Below, in pieces: positions 40,198 through 49,583 of a DNA stretch of 64,000 bases. Both the position numbers and the translations under genes were made by a program. Under the pieces are notes generated by a model that saw only the letters and a list, made by a program, of their open reading frames with translations, was not told the origin of the DNA and ran no database searches. Position 1 is the first letter of the stretch. Every line of letters starts with the position of its first letter. The stretch covers positions 1-64,000 of the forward strand of contig JAEUME010000001.1 of assembly GCA_016793445.1 (NCBI GenBank), written 5' to 3'. The DNA is from Hyphomicrobium sp. (lineage in GTDB: Bacteria > Pseudomonadota > Alphaproteobacteria > Rhizobiales > Hyphomicrobiaceae).

Positions 40198-40974
40198 ATG
40201 GACACCTTGATAAGCGTTCGGGATCTGGTTGTTGGCTTTGGTCAACGCACAGTCCTCAATGGCGTATCGTTCGACGTGCGGCAGGGCGAAATCTTCGGCT
40301 TTGTCGGCGGATCCGGCAGCGGGAAGTCGGTACTGCTGCGCACGATCATCGGACTGTTGCCGGTCCGGGAAGGCACAATCGAAGTGCTCGGAACCGAGTT
40401 GAGCCAGGCGAGCGAGCAGGCGCGGCAAGCCATTCAACGCCGGTGGGGTGTTCTATTCCAACAGGGCGCTCTCTTCTCGTCATTGACCGTCATTCAAAAC
40501 GTGCAGTTTCCTTTGCGTGAATTCCTCAATCTCTCGCCAGGCCTTCTCGACGACATCGCCCGCGTAAAACTGGAAATGGTCGGTATCAAAGCGGACGACC
40601 ACAATAAGCTCCCCTCGGAACTGTCTGGCGGTATGACGAAGCGTGTCGCGCTCGCCCGCTCACTGGCGATGGACCCGGAACTCGTCTTCCTTGACGAGCC
40701 CACTTCCGGCCTCGATCCCATCTCGGCGGGAGACTTCGACGAACTCATCAAGACCCTGCAAAAGACCTTAGGATTGACGGTTTTCATGATCACCCATGAC
40801 CTCGAGACGCTTCACGCCGTCTGCGACCGGATCGGCGTTCTCGCCGACGGAAAGATCGTGGCCTGCGGACCAATGGAGACGATACTTAAATCGACGCATC
40901 CCTGGGCGGTGTCCTATTTCCACGGCCGCCGTGGTGGAGCGCTCGCCGCCCGCCATTTGACGAAAGCAGAGTGA
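40198..40974 (+). CDS. MlaF-type lipid ABC transporter ATPase
   Basis: A 258-residue ATP-binding protein: Walker A GGSGSGKSVLL (about 39-49), signature ELSGGMTKRVALARS and Walker B LVFLDEPTSGLDP. The methionine-containing signature SGGMTKR and the RWGVLFQQGALFSSLTV stretch are characteristic of the MlaF/Ttg2A branch. It drives the permease encoded just upstream. Confidence 0.93.
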   Translation: MDTLISVRDLVVGFGQRTVLNGVSFDVRQGEIFGFVGGSGSGKSVLLRTIIGLLPVREGTIEVLGTELSQASEQARQAIQRRWGVLFQQGALFSSLTVIQNVQFPLREFLNLSPGLLDDIARVKLEMVGIKADDHNKLPSELSGGMTKRVALARSLAMDPELVFLDEPTSGLDPISAGDFDELIKTLQKTLGLTVFMITHDLETLHAVCDRIGVLADGKIVACGPMETILKSTHPWAVSYFHGRRGGALAARHLTKAE

Positions 40975-40983
40975 GAGCACCAG

Positions 40984-42138
40984 ATGGAAACCAAGGCAAG
41001 ATACGTCTTGATCGGCTTGTTTACGCTCTCGGTCATCGGCGGCATTTTCGCGTTCGTGTATTGGCTTCACAATACCGGAGGCATCGGCCGGAGAGCCGAA
41101 TACCGGGTTCTCTTCCAAAGCAGCGTCTCGGGCCTTCTCGTGGGATCTAACGTGTTGTTCAACGGCGTTCGCGTCGGCGAGGTCAGTTCGCTGAAGTTGG
41201 ATGCTGAAAGTCCGATGGAGGTTCTGGCGACGATCTCCATCGATCCCTCCACACCGGTCCGCAGCGACACAGCGGTGAGCATGGACTTCCAAGGCCTAAC
41301 CGGCGCACCCGTTATCGTGTTGAGCGGTGGCAGCGCAACGGCCCCGCCGCTTCAATCGACCGACACACAACCTGCGCTCCTGCGTGCACCGCCCAATGCC
41401 GGAGAGACGCTCTCACAGTCTGCTCGCAACGCTCTTGGCCGATTTGACAAGATTCTCGGGGACAATTCCGATGCGGTTCACGACGCTATAAATAACATCA
41501 AGACGTTTGCAGAGGCGTTGTCCCGGAATTCTGACCGCGTGGACGGCATCATGGCGGGACTGGAACGCATGACGGGTGGCGCCACCGCAAAAGCGCAGAG
41601 CCAGATTTTCACGTTCAATGTTCCGCAGGATATCAAGAAATGCACTCATCCGAGCGATGCGGAAATTACTGTGCCTGAACCCGTAGGGCTCATGTCGATA
41701 AATTCAGAACGCATTCCGGTATTGGGAGATCAGGACGCGGCAAAGAACTTCAAGGATGGAAGTTTTTCCGACAGCGTACCGGCGCTTCTCCAGGTCAAAC
41801 TTATCCAAGCGCTTGAAGATTCGCAGTGCTTCAAATCCGTTGCTCGATTTATCGAGACCGTCGAACCCGACGTGCAGCTGGTCATCGATATTCGAAAATT
41901 CAGCATCGTAACCGGCGCCACGCCTGCCGCGGACCTGGATCTTTCTGTTAAGATTGCGCAGAAAGGCACGATCGTGGCTTCCCAGGTGTTTCGCGAGCAC
42001 GAGCCGCTTGCGTCGGCGGACACCGCCGGAGCGGCGAAGGCGCTAGACCAAGCGTTCGGACGGATCGCACGCAAGATCGTACCCTGGGTCGCCCAGGCAA
42101 TAGCCGCCCATAAACAATCGAGCGGAGACGCTCCGTGA
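40984..42138 (+). CDS. MlaD (MCE) protein fused to a PqiC-like auxiliary domain
   Basis: A 384-residue anchored periplasmic protein. One N-terminal helix (about 8-27), an MCE domain (about 38-120: YRVLFQSSVSGLLVGSNVLFNGVRVGEV), a linker and helical stretch, then from about 195 a second domain (DIKKCTHPSDAEITVPEP, later LLQVKLIQALEDSQCFKSVARF and PDVQLVIDIRKFSIV). The latter matches ABC-type transport auxiliary (PqiC/DUF330) proteins, which are usually separate lipoproteins at the outer membrane. The fusion tethers both functions to the inner membrane. It ends the STAS-MlaE, MlaF, MlaD operon; no outer-membrane MlaA is present. Confidence 0.87.
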   Translation: METKARYVLIGLFTLSVIGGIFAFVYWLHNTGGIGRRAEYRVLFQSSVSGLLVGSNVLFNGVRVGEVSSLKLDAESPMEVLATISIDPSTPVRSDTAVSMDFQGLTGAPVIVLSGGSATAPPLQSTDTQPALLRAPPNAGETLSQSARNALGRFDKILGDNSDAVHDAINNIKTFAEALSRNSDRVDGIMAGLERMTGGATAKAQSQIFTFNVPQDIKKCTHPSDAEITVPEPVGLMSINSERIPVLGDQDAAKNFKDGSFSDSVPALLQVKLIQALEDSQCFKSVARFIETVEPDVQLVIDIRKFSIVTGATPAADLDLSVKIAQKGTIVASQVFREHEPLASADTAGAAKALDQAFGRIARKIVPWVAQAIAAHKQSSGDAP

Positions 42139-42348
42139 GCAGGAACCTCCGTTGGCGAAAACGTGGGCTATTAGCGAACTGCAAACGACGTGAAGCGCTC
42201 TGGTCACGGCTGTCCGTGAGACGCCCGCAAGGGTTCTTTCCGCTCCTTTAGCAGAATCCCGCATATCGATTGCAGAAGTAATTGGTTCGCCCTCTCCCGC
42301 GCCACCAATATGTTCGCCGCGGTTGAAGACCATGCCAGAGGCGCAATC

Positions 42349-42444
42349 ATGCAAAGTTCCAAATACGTCCTCGAGCGGTTGCTCCCGATTACTGCGACGA
42401 TCGCCTCTTTCACCTTCATTTGTAGCATCGCGTTTCTGCGCTGA
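42349..42444 (+). CDS. Possible 31-residue single-helix membrane peptide
   Basis: MQSSKYVLERLLPITATIA followed by 12 residues ending FLR: a charged start, then one hydrophobic helix. AGAGG lies eight bases ahead of the ATG, the best ribosome binding site in this stretch. It is the only plausible gene in the 620-base gap 42139-42758 between the MCE gene and the CysB-like gene. The opposite strand has a longer open frame but with no protein-like features. Confidence 0.3.
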   Translation: MQSSKYVLERLLPITATIASFTFICSIAFLR

Positions 42445-42758
42445 TCTCTCCAAAGAGAACCTTATACCTGCGACCTGCCTCTTGCCGGCAATAGACAAAT
42501 AGCCAGCCTGAGAAGGCGCCGGCCATGCGCTGCCACGCAGGTTAACTACACTCCTGGAAGACAGCGCGGCCAAGCGCGTGCCATTCGCTACAGATGCGAA
42601 GACGTCCAGGTGCCGTTCCAAAGATGTCGAGGCCGAGATGATGCCCGCCGAGATCGCCGCCTTTTGCGCTTGAGACCGGCAAGCGCACCTGTGCATCTCA
42701 CAATCCGGCTTGCGCGTCTTCGAAGAGCCAAGCTACTAAGAAAAAGAGGGTGGCCGAC

Positions 42759-43688
42759 GTGAACTTTCAACAGCTCAGAATCATCCGGGAGACGGTGCGG
42801 CGCAGCTTCAATCTTACCGAAGTCGCCAACGCGCTCCACACGTCGCAGTCAGGCGTCTCCAAGCATATCAAGGACCTTGAGGATGAACTGGGCGTCGAAC
42901 TGTTCGTGCGCAAGGGCAAGCGCCTGCTCGGGTTAACCGAGCCGGGCCAGGAACTCGTCGGCATCGTCGAGCGCATTCTTCTCGACACCCAGAACATCAA
43001 GAAGCTGGGCGAGCAATTCTCCAACAAGGAGAAAGGCCGCCTAGCGGTTGCAACGACCCACACCCAGGCGCGCTATGCGTTGCCCAAGGTCGTTACCGCA
43101 TTCAAGAAGGAGTTTCCGAAAGTCAATCTGGTGCTCCACGAGGCCGGTCCGACGGAGATTGTCTCGATGCTCCTTAACGGCCAGGCCGACATCGGCGTCG
43201 CCACGGAAGCCCTCCAGGACGCCGCCGAACTTGTGACCTTTCCCTACTACTCCTGGCATCACGGCATCGTCGTGCCCGCGGGCCATCCTCTTGAGGCGGA
43301 AAAGAAGGTGTCACTTGAGGGGTTGGCCGAGTATCCCCTCGTCACGTATCAGCAGGGCTTCACCGGGCGCGGGCGCATCGATAATGCCTTTGCCGCCGCA
43401 GGTCTCGAACCGGAGATCATCATTGCGGCGCTCGACGCAGATGTCATCAAGGCCTACGTCGAGCTTGGCCTTGGCGTCGGGATCATCGCGTCGATGGCCT
43501 TTGATGCCGCGCGTGATCCCGGCTTGCGTCTGCTCGACGCCCGGCATCTCTTCAAGGAAAACACGTCGCGCATCGCGGTACGCCGCGGCAGTTACCTTCG
43601 CGGCTATGCGCTCCGCTTCATCGAGCTGTGCTCTGCGGAACTGACCGAGGCGCGGGTCAAGGCCAGCATCGACGCCCCGGCCGATTGA
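42759..43688 (+). CDS. cysB: CysB-like LysR-family regulator
   Basis: A 309-residue LysR-type regulator. The N-terminal HTH (MNFQQLRIIRETVRR, then LTEVANALHTSQSGVSKHIKDLEDELG) and the inducer domain with TTHTQARYALP and TYQQGFTGRGRID are specific to the CysB/Cbl branch, which senses O-acetylserine or sulfate to run sulfur assimilation. The GTG at 42759 is chosen because it gives the canonical N-terminus with AGAGGG eight bases upstream. No sulfur genes are in the window; it stands before the metal-efflux operon, which it may or may not control. Confidence 0.88.
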   Translation: MNFQQLRIIRETVRRSFNLTEVANALHTSQSGVSKHIKDLEDELGVELFVRKGKRLLGLTEPGQELVGIVERILLDTQNIKKLGEQFSNKEKGRLAVATTHTQARYALPKVVTAFKKEFPKVNLVLHEAGPTEIVSMLLNGQADIGVATEALQDAAELVTFPYYSWHHGIVVPAGHPLEAEKKVSLEGLAEYPLVTYQQGFTGRGRIDNAFAAAGLEPEIIIAALDADVIKAYVELGLGVGIIASMAFDAARDPGLRLLDARHLFKENTSRIAVRRGSYLRGYALRFIELCSAELTEARVKASIDAPAD

Positions 43689-43861
43689 GCGGCGTCGACC
43701 AGCAGTCTCGAACACGCCGAAATCCAACACCGTTCCCATGAGCGACGAGGCCTAACGGTCATGCGCGCTCCGGCATGGCGCTTGCGTTTACTCCATCGCG
43801 GCAATGCGTTTGTGCCGCTTTGAAACATCCAAGCGCACTTTTCGGCTCGGAGAGCCACGCC

Positions 43862-45301
43862 ATGCCGCTCGTTTCCAGGAAGCCCTCCTTCCTCTTTGCC
43901 GCAATCGGCGCGGCCGTCGCCCTCACGACATCGCCCGCAGCGGCGGCTGACATGTCAACGCCGGCGGCCCCTGCGATCGACGCGCCGGCAGGCGAACTTC
44001 AGACATTCACCGACGCAAACGGTCAAACGTATCTTGCCGCTCCAATCTGCCGCAAATCCAAGGGCGCCGTCGCGGGGCCGGATCAGACGCTAATGCCCCA
44101 GGCGCTTGCCGGCAGTTCGCCGGACGGTTCGATGGTGTCCCAGGGCCAAGGCGAACGGCGCGTCAAATTCTATCGCAATCCGATGGGTCTGCCCGACATC
44201 TCGCCCGTTCCCAAAAAGGACGAGATGGGCATGGATTATATCCCCGTCTACGAGGACGGGGACGGGGACGCGGCCGCGCCCGGCACCGCGGAGACATTTG
44301 CCATTGAACCGGGGAAGATCCAGCGTACGGGCGTTGAAACCGCTCTGGCGACGCGGCGTCAACTTGCGGCGAGCATACGTGCACCTGGAACAGTCGCGCT
44401 CGACGAACGGCGCGTCTTCGTCATTGCCCCACGCTTCGACGCCTTCGTCGACAGCGTTAGCTCCACCACCTCGGGCACCCCGGTCAAGACGGGGGATGCC
44501 CTGATGGAACTGTATGGCGAGGAGATGATCAATCAGGGAACCTGGCTCCTGGTTGATGTCAACGCTTCAACAGGCACACCGGGAAGCGCCCGGCCGCCGA
44601 CCCAGATCACGGCAGCCCGCCGTCTTCAAGACCTCGGCGCTTCTGAGGACTTCATCAACACCATCAGGCAAGAGCGCCGCGTTCCACGCACGATGACCGT
44701 GCGTGCGCCTAAGGATGGCGTCATACTTGAGCGCACCGTCATGCCCGGTCAGCGGCTGAAGGCTGGCGATGCCGCCTTCCGGATGGCTGATCTTTCCGTT
44801 GTCTGGGTCATTGCGAACGTACCCGAGAGCGACATCGCCGGCTTAAAGCCAGGTGAAGCCGTCGAAGTGCGTGCACGCGCCCACCCTGGACATGTCTTCA
44901 GCGGCAAGGTCGCGTTGATCATGCCCGAACTCAATCTCGAAACGCGCACTGCGAAAGTGCGCATCGAAATCAACAATGACGGCGGGATGCTCCTTCCGGG
45001 CATGTACGCCGACGTTGACATCTCGTTGCCCGAGACTGCCGACGCGCTTGCCGTCCCCTCTGCTTCTGTCATCGACACCGGAGACCGGCAGGTTGTGCTG
45101 GTGGCACAGGAGGGCGGACGCTATGGCGCTCACGAGGTCAAAGTAGGCCGGCGCTCCAACGGATACGTCGAGATTTTGCAGGGCCTTGCCGATGGCGACC
45201 GGATCGTCACCAACGGCAATTTCCTCATCGATGCGGAAAGCAACTTCCAATCCGCGATCAAGGCATTCGCTCCCCCGCGCAACACCGAGGCCCGCAAATG
45301 A
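43862..45301 (+). CDS. cusB: CusB-type RND metal-efflux adaptor
   Basis: A 479-residue periplasmic adaptor. Signal peptide ends near AAAAD. An N-terminal heavy-metal-binding domain follows (RRVKFYRNPMGLPDISPVPKKDEMGMDYIPVYE), with Met residues typical of copper/silver handling. Then come the barrel-sandwich hybrid and alpha-hairpin, and the C-terminal membrane-proximal part (GDRQVVLVAQEGGRYGAHEVKVGRR). The ATG at 43862 has GGAGAG upstream; an in-frame upstream extension is not conserved. It overlaps the pump gene by four bases. Confidence 0.92.
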   Translation: MPLVSRKPSFLFAAIGAAVALTTSPAAAADMSTPAAPAIDAPAGELQTFTDANGQTYLAAPICRKSKGAVAGPDQTLMPQALAGSSPDGSMVSQGQGERRVKFYRNPMGLPDISPVPKKDEMGMDYIPVYEDGDGDAAAPGTAETFAIEPGKIQRTGVETALATRRQLAASIRAPGTVALDERRVFVIAPRFDAFVDSVSSTTSGTPVKTGDALMELYGEEMINQGTWLLVDVNASTGTPGSARPPTQITAARRLQDLGASEDFINTIRQERRVPRTMTVRAPKDGVILERTVMPGQRLKAGDAAFRMADLSVVWVIANVPESDIAGLKPGEAVEVRARAHPGHVFSGKVALIMPELNLETRTAKVRIEINNDGGMLLPGMYADVDISLPETADALAVPSASVIDTGDRQVVLVAQEGGRYGAHEVKVGRRSNGYVEILQGLADGDRIVTNGNFLIDAESNFQSAIKAFAPPRNTEARK

Positions 45302-48300
45302 TCCAGCGGCTCATGACGTGGTCGGCGAAAAACGCCGTACTCGTGATCATCGCTGCAGCCATCGCTGCGGCTGCGGGGGCTTGGGCTGTCCGCTCCTTGC
45401 CGCTCGACGCCATCCCTGAGCTTTCCGACACCCAGGTCATCGTCTACACGGAGTTTCCAGGGCAAGCCCCCCAGGTGATCGAAGATCAAATCACCTTCCC
45501 GTTGACGACGGCGCTCCTCACCGTGCCTCATTCCAAGGCCGTGCGCGGGCTCTCTTTCTTCGGTGGATCGCTGATCTACGTGATTTTCGAAGACGGCACG
45601 GATACCTATTGGGCCCGCTCACGGGTGCTGGAATATCTGAGCACCGCCGCAAGCCGCTTGCCGTCCGGCGTGACGCCGGCACTTGGCCCCGACGCCTCGA
45701 GTACCGGCTGGGTTTATCAGTACGCCATCCAGGGAAAGGGCATGTCGCTGGCGGCGCTCCGCTCCCTTCAGGACTGGGATGTTCGCTTCGCGTTGTCCAA
45801 GGCTGGTGGGGTTTCGGACGTCGCGAGTCTCGGCGGTTTCGTCAAGCAGTACAACATCGTCGTTGACCCGAGCCGTCTGCGCAGTCTCGGCATATCTCTT
45901 CAAACGGTTCGCGAGGCAGTGGCGCAAAGCAACCAGGATACCGGCGGGCGCACGCTGGAGCTGAGCGAGCACGAATTCATGGTACGCGGGCGCGGGTATC
46001 TGCGCGGCGTTGCCGATCTGGAGCGCATCGTCCTGAAGGCGGACAACGGAACACCGGTCCTGCTCAAGGACGTCGCTCGCGTCGAACTGACCGGCGATGA
46101 GCGCCGTGGCATTGCGGAACTCAACGGCGAAGGCGAGGTTGCCGGCGGCATCGTCATGCAACGTCCGGGCAGCAATACCCTCTCGGTCATCGACAACATC
46201 AAGCAACGTGTGCATGAAATCACGCCGTCCTTGCCGGATGGCGCACAGATCGTGCCCGTCTACGACCGCTCGGACCTCATCCACCGCGCGATCGATACGT
46301 TGAGATCGGTGCTGTTGGAGGAATCTCTGATCGTTGCCTTGGTCTGCGTCGCGTTCTTGCTGCATCTGCGCAGCGCGCTTGTCGCGATCCTCGTGCTACC
46401 CATGGCAATGCTGGCCTCATTTCTTGGCATGAAAGCCATCGGCATGGGCTTTGACATCATGAGCCTGGGCGGCATCGCCATCGCCATCGGCGCGATGGTC
46501 GATGCGGCCATTGTCATGATCGAGAACGCCCATAAACATCTCGAGCGCGCGCCTTCCGGTAAGCCACGCAGCGAAATCATCATCGAGGCGGCGCGCGAGG
46601 TCGGCCCCGCGCTGTTCTTCTCGCTGCTCATCATCACGGTCTCGTTTCTTCCTGTCTTCACGCTCGAAGCCCAGGAAGGCCGGCTGTTCTCCCCCCTCGC
46701 CTTGACGAAGACGTTTGCCATGGCCGCAGCAGCCATCCTGTCGGTGACGCTGGTTCCGGCGTTGATGCTGATCTTCATTCGCGGCAAGGTCGCGCCCGAA
46801 CACAAGAACCCGCTCAACCGCACGATTACCGCCCTCTACCGGCCCGTAATCCGCACGGTCCTCAAGTTCAAGCGCGCCACCATCGTCCTTGCACTCGCCA
46901 TTCTGGCGGCGACCGCATGGCCTATGTCGCGCATGGGCGGCGAGTTCATGCCGGATCTCGACGAAGGCACGCTGCTCTATATGCCCACCACGCTTCCGGG
47001 CCTGTCGGTGACCAAGGCAGCCGAACTGCTGCAGACGCAGGACCGCATCATCCGATCGTTCCCGGAAGTCGAAAGCGTCTTCGGCAAGGCAGGCCGCGCG
47101 CAATCGGCCACCGATCCCGCGCCGATGGAGATGTTCGAGACGATCATCAACCTCAAGCCCAAGAGCGCCTGGCGTCCTGGTCTGACCAAGGAGGCTCTCA
47201 TCAAAGAGCTGGACGCCGCCTTGCAGTTTCCCGGCGTCTCCAATGCCTGGACCCAGCCCATCAAGGCCCGCATCGACATGCAGGCGACCGGCATCCGGAC
47301 GCCAGTCGGGATCAAGGTTATCGGCAACACCCTCGCCGGCATCGAAAAGGCCGCGCGCGACGTCGAAGGCGCCTTGAAGTCCGTTCCTGGCACGACGAGC
47401 GCCTATGCCGAGCGGGTCAATGGCGGATATTATCTGGAAATCGCGCCGCAGCTCGACCTGCTGGCACGTTATGGGCTGTCCATCGCCGCGGTGCAGGATG
47501 TCATCCGCGCAGCCCTTGGTGCAGACCCCATCACGACAACCGTGGAAGGCCGTGAGCGCTATACGGTTGCCATGCGCTATCCGCGCGCGTTGCGCTCAGA
47601 TCCTGAGACCATTGCCAAAGAGGTACATGTGTCCTTGCCCGGCGGCGGAACCGTCCCCCTGGGGGAGGTGGCCGGCATCAGCCTGACGCGAGGCCCGGCC
47701 AGCATTCGCACGGAGGACGCCAAGCTCGCCAACTATGTCTACGTCGACATTCAGGGCCGGGATCTTGCGAGCTATATCGCGGATGCAAAGGCCGCCGTCG
47801 CAACCCACGTGACGTTGCCGGCGGGAACGCAACTCATCTGGAGCGGCCAGTATGAAAGCATGGAGCGCTCGGCGGCGCGCCTCAAGCGCGTCGTTCCGCT
47901 CACCCTCGCAATTATCTTCCTGTTGCTCTATCTCAATTTCGGGCAACTCGCGCCCTCGCTCATCGTCATGCTATCGCTGCCTTTTGCACTCGCCGGAGGC
48001 ATCTGGCTGACATGGTGGCTCGGCATAAACTTCTCGGTTGCGGTGGCGGTCGGCTTCATTGCACTTGCCGGTGTCGCGGCGGAAACCGGCGTTGTGATGC
48101 TGCACTATCTCGACCGCAGCCATGAGGCGGCACTGGCGGCCAGCGCGCGCGAGCGCCGCGCCTTCAGCCGCAAGGATGTCGAGGATGCGATCATGACCGG
48201 CGCGGTCGGCCGCGTCCGCCCCAAGATGATGACGGTTGTGGCTATTATCGCCGGCCTCCTGCCCATCTTGTGGAGCGAGGGTGCCGGATCTGAAATCATG

Positions 48301-48534
48301 CAGCGCATTGCGGTTCCCATGATCGGCGGCATGGTAACGTCATCCATCCTGACGCTGATCGTCATCCCGGCGCTGTATGGTCTGCTGAAAACATGGATGC
48401 TGCGCCGCCATCCTTCTGTCGATCCGATACCGGACCAAGAAGAAGCCGCTACCCCTCAACCCGCGATCCGGCTGGTTGCTCAGGCGAGCCGTCTAGCGGG
48501 CGATGGCCATGGCCCAAGGCCAGAGGTTGCCTAG
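45298..48534 (+). CDS. cusA: CusA-type RND heavy-metal efflux pump
   Basis: A 1078-residue RND transporter. N-terminal LPLDAIPELSDTQVIVYTEFPGQAPQVIEDQITFPLTT and the helix segment VGFIALAGVAAETGVVMLHYLD place it in the Cu/Ag CusA branch of heavy-metal RND pumps. Twelve helices are arranged as 1+5+1+5 around two periplasmic domains. It pairs with the adaptor upstream. A CusC-type outer-membrane channel gene is absent from the window, so it must use one encoded elsewhere. Confidence 0.94.
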   Translation: MIQRLMTWSAKNAVLVIIAAAIAAAAGAWAVRSLPLDAIPELSDTQVIVYTEFPGQAPQVIEDQITFPLTTALLTVPHSKAVRGLSFFGGSLIYVIFEDGTDTYWARSRVLEYLSTAASRLPSGVTPALGPDASSTGWVYQYAIQGKGMSLAALRSLQDWDVRFALSKAGGVSDVASLGGFVKQYNIVVDPSRLRSLGISLQTVREAVAQSNQDTGGRTLELSEHEFMVRGRGYLRGVADLERIVLKADNGTPVLLKDVARVELTGDERRGIAELNGEGEVAGGIVMQRPGSNTLSVIDNIKQRVHEITPSLPDGAQIVPVYDRSDLIHRAIDTLRSVLLEESLIVALVCVAFLLHLRSALVAILVLPMAMLASFLGMKAIGMGFDIMSLGGIAIAIGAMVDAAIVMIENAHKHLERAPSGKPRSEIIIEAAREVGPALFFSLLIITVSFLPVFTLEAQEGRLFSPLALTKTFAMAAAAILSVTLVPALMLIFIRGKVAPEHKNPLNRTITALYRPVIRTVLKFKRATIVLALAILAATAWPMSRMGGEFMPDLDEGTLLYMPTTLPGLSVTKAAELLQTQDRIIRSFPEVESVFGKAGRAQSATDPAPMEMFETIINLKPKSAWRPGLTKEALIKELDAALQFPGVSNAWTQPIKARIDMQATGIRTPVGIKVIGNTLAGIEKAARDVEGALKSVPGTTSAYAERVNGGYYLEIAPQLDLLARYGLSIAAVQDVIRAALGADPITTTVEGRERYTVAMRYPRALRSDPETIAKEVHVSLPGGGTVPLGEVAGISLTRGPASIRTEDAKLANYVYVDIQGRDLASYIADAKAAVATHVTLPAGTQLIWSGQYESMERSAARLKRVVPLTLAIIFLLLYLNFGQLAPSLIVMLSLPFALAGGIWLTWWLGINFSVAVAVGFIALAGVAAETGVVMLHYLDRSHEAALAASARERRAFSRKDVEDAIMTGAVGRVRPKMMTVVAIIAGLLPILWSEGAGSEIMQRIAVPMIGGMVTSSILTLIVIPALYGLLKTWMLRRHPSVDPIPDQEEAATPQPAIRLVAQASRLAGDGHGPRPEVA

Positions 48535-48598
48535 CTTTCTCGTCTTCCTGCGCAGGTATATAGTCGGCAGCGATATCGCCAATCGAGGGAGTGGCCCC

Positions 48599-49531
48599 AT
48601 GAGATCCGTCCGCGCAATCGTGTCAGGTGCAGGTGTCCTTCTCGGCGGCGTGTCCTGTGTCACCGGCGCCGCCTGCGCAGAGGGCACGGCGCTGAACGAG
48701 AAAATCAACGCCTATGTCGGTTGCATCAACCGCCTCTCGGAGCGCTCCTACGAGTCTCGCTCGCGTTATTTCAGTTGGGTGGGAAAGAAGGGCCCTACCG
48801 GCAAGGAACGCATCATCTACGGTACGTACACGATCTACGATACGTCAGATTGCAAAGCCAGTGTCGAGAAAGCGAACAGCCTCGAACCGCACGATGCAGA
48901 ACTCGAGGCTGCGGCGTCTGCCTACGTTTCTGCCGTCGAAGCGCTCGAACCGCTCCTGAAGGAAGCCGACGACTATTACACACAGGAGGATTACAAGGAC
49001 GATAAGATGGTCAAGGGCAAAGCCCTCCACCCTCGTCTCGTTGCCGCCTGGACTGCTTTCGCAAGCGCGGACACAAAATTGCGCGATGGCATTGATGTCA
49101 TCCAGGACAAGATGGCGGCCGACAGGCTCGCCGAGATCGAGAGCACCGAGGGCCGCAAGGACCGCTATCATATTCAAGCTCTGATGATACGCGCCAAGCA
49201 CCTGATGCGTGTCCAGAGCGCGGATAAGCCCGACCTTCCAAAGATCAAGGATGCCCTGGCGGATTACGAAGCCATCGCCAAGGCGTCGGAGGACTACGCC
49301 AGCGCCAACACGGACAGCAAGATCGGTTCGAGCTTTATCGATAGCGCGAAGTCGTTCCTCACCACCGCCAAGCAACTGATGCGCCGCCTCCGGGACAAGA
49401 TTCCCTACAGTCAGGGCGACAAGATGATGCTTCAGGCCGGAGGCGGTTGGATGGTCGAGGGATCGCCACCCCGGCTCATGCGCGACTATAACGAACTCGT
49501 CGAAAGCTATAATCGTGGCGCAACCTTCTGA
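48599..49531 (+). CDS. DUF3829-like exported protein
   Basis: A 310-residue protein with a signal peptide ending ACAEG and mostly helical mature sequence rich in Ala, Lys, Asp and Glu. The start INAYVGCINRLSERSYESRSRYFSWVGKKGP and the LNS-type repeats resemble DUF3829 proteins of Gram-negative envelopes. The ATG at 48599 follows GAGGGA; upstream in-frame ATGs give no signal peptide at the N-terminus. Follows the RND pump in the same direction, 64 bases away. Function unknown. Confidence 0.72.
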   Translation: MRSVRAIVSGAGVLLGGVSCVTGAACAEGTALNEKINAYVGCINRLSERSYESRSRYFSWVGKKGPTGKERIIYGTYTIYDTSDCKASVEKANSLEPHDAELEAAASAYVSAVEALEPLLKEADDYYTQEDYKDDKMVKGKALHPRLVAAWTAFASADTKLRDGIDVIQDKMAADRLAEIESTEGRKDRYHIQALMIRAKHLMRVQSADKPDLPKIKDALADYEAIAKASEDYASANTDSKIGSSFIDSAKSFLTTAKQLMRRLRDKIPYSQGDKMMLQAGGGWMVEGSPPRLMRDYNELVESYNRGATF

Positions 49532-49583
49532 CGCGTTGCGAAACGCCGCCGTCAAGGCCATGCGATCTCCCCCGGCTCTGGCC

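Noticed and set aside
42043..42696. 217-residue minus-strand frame covering the gap after the MCE gene
   Set aside because: Starts in non-coding sequence, ends antisense inside the MCE gene, has no helices, signal or motif, and its codon positions are unbiased.
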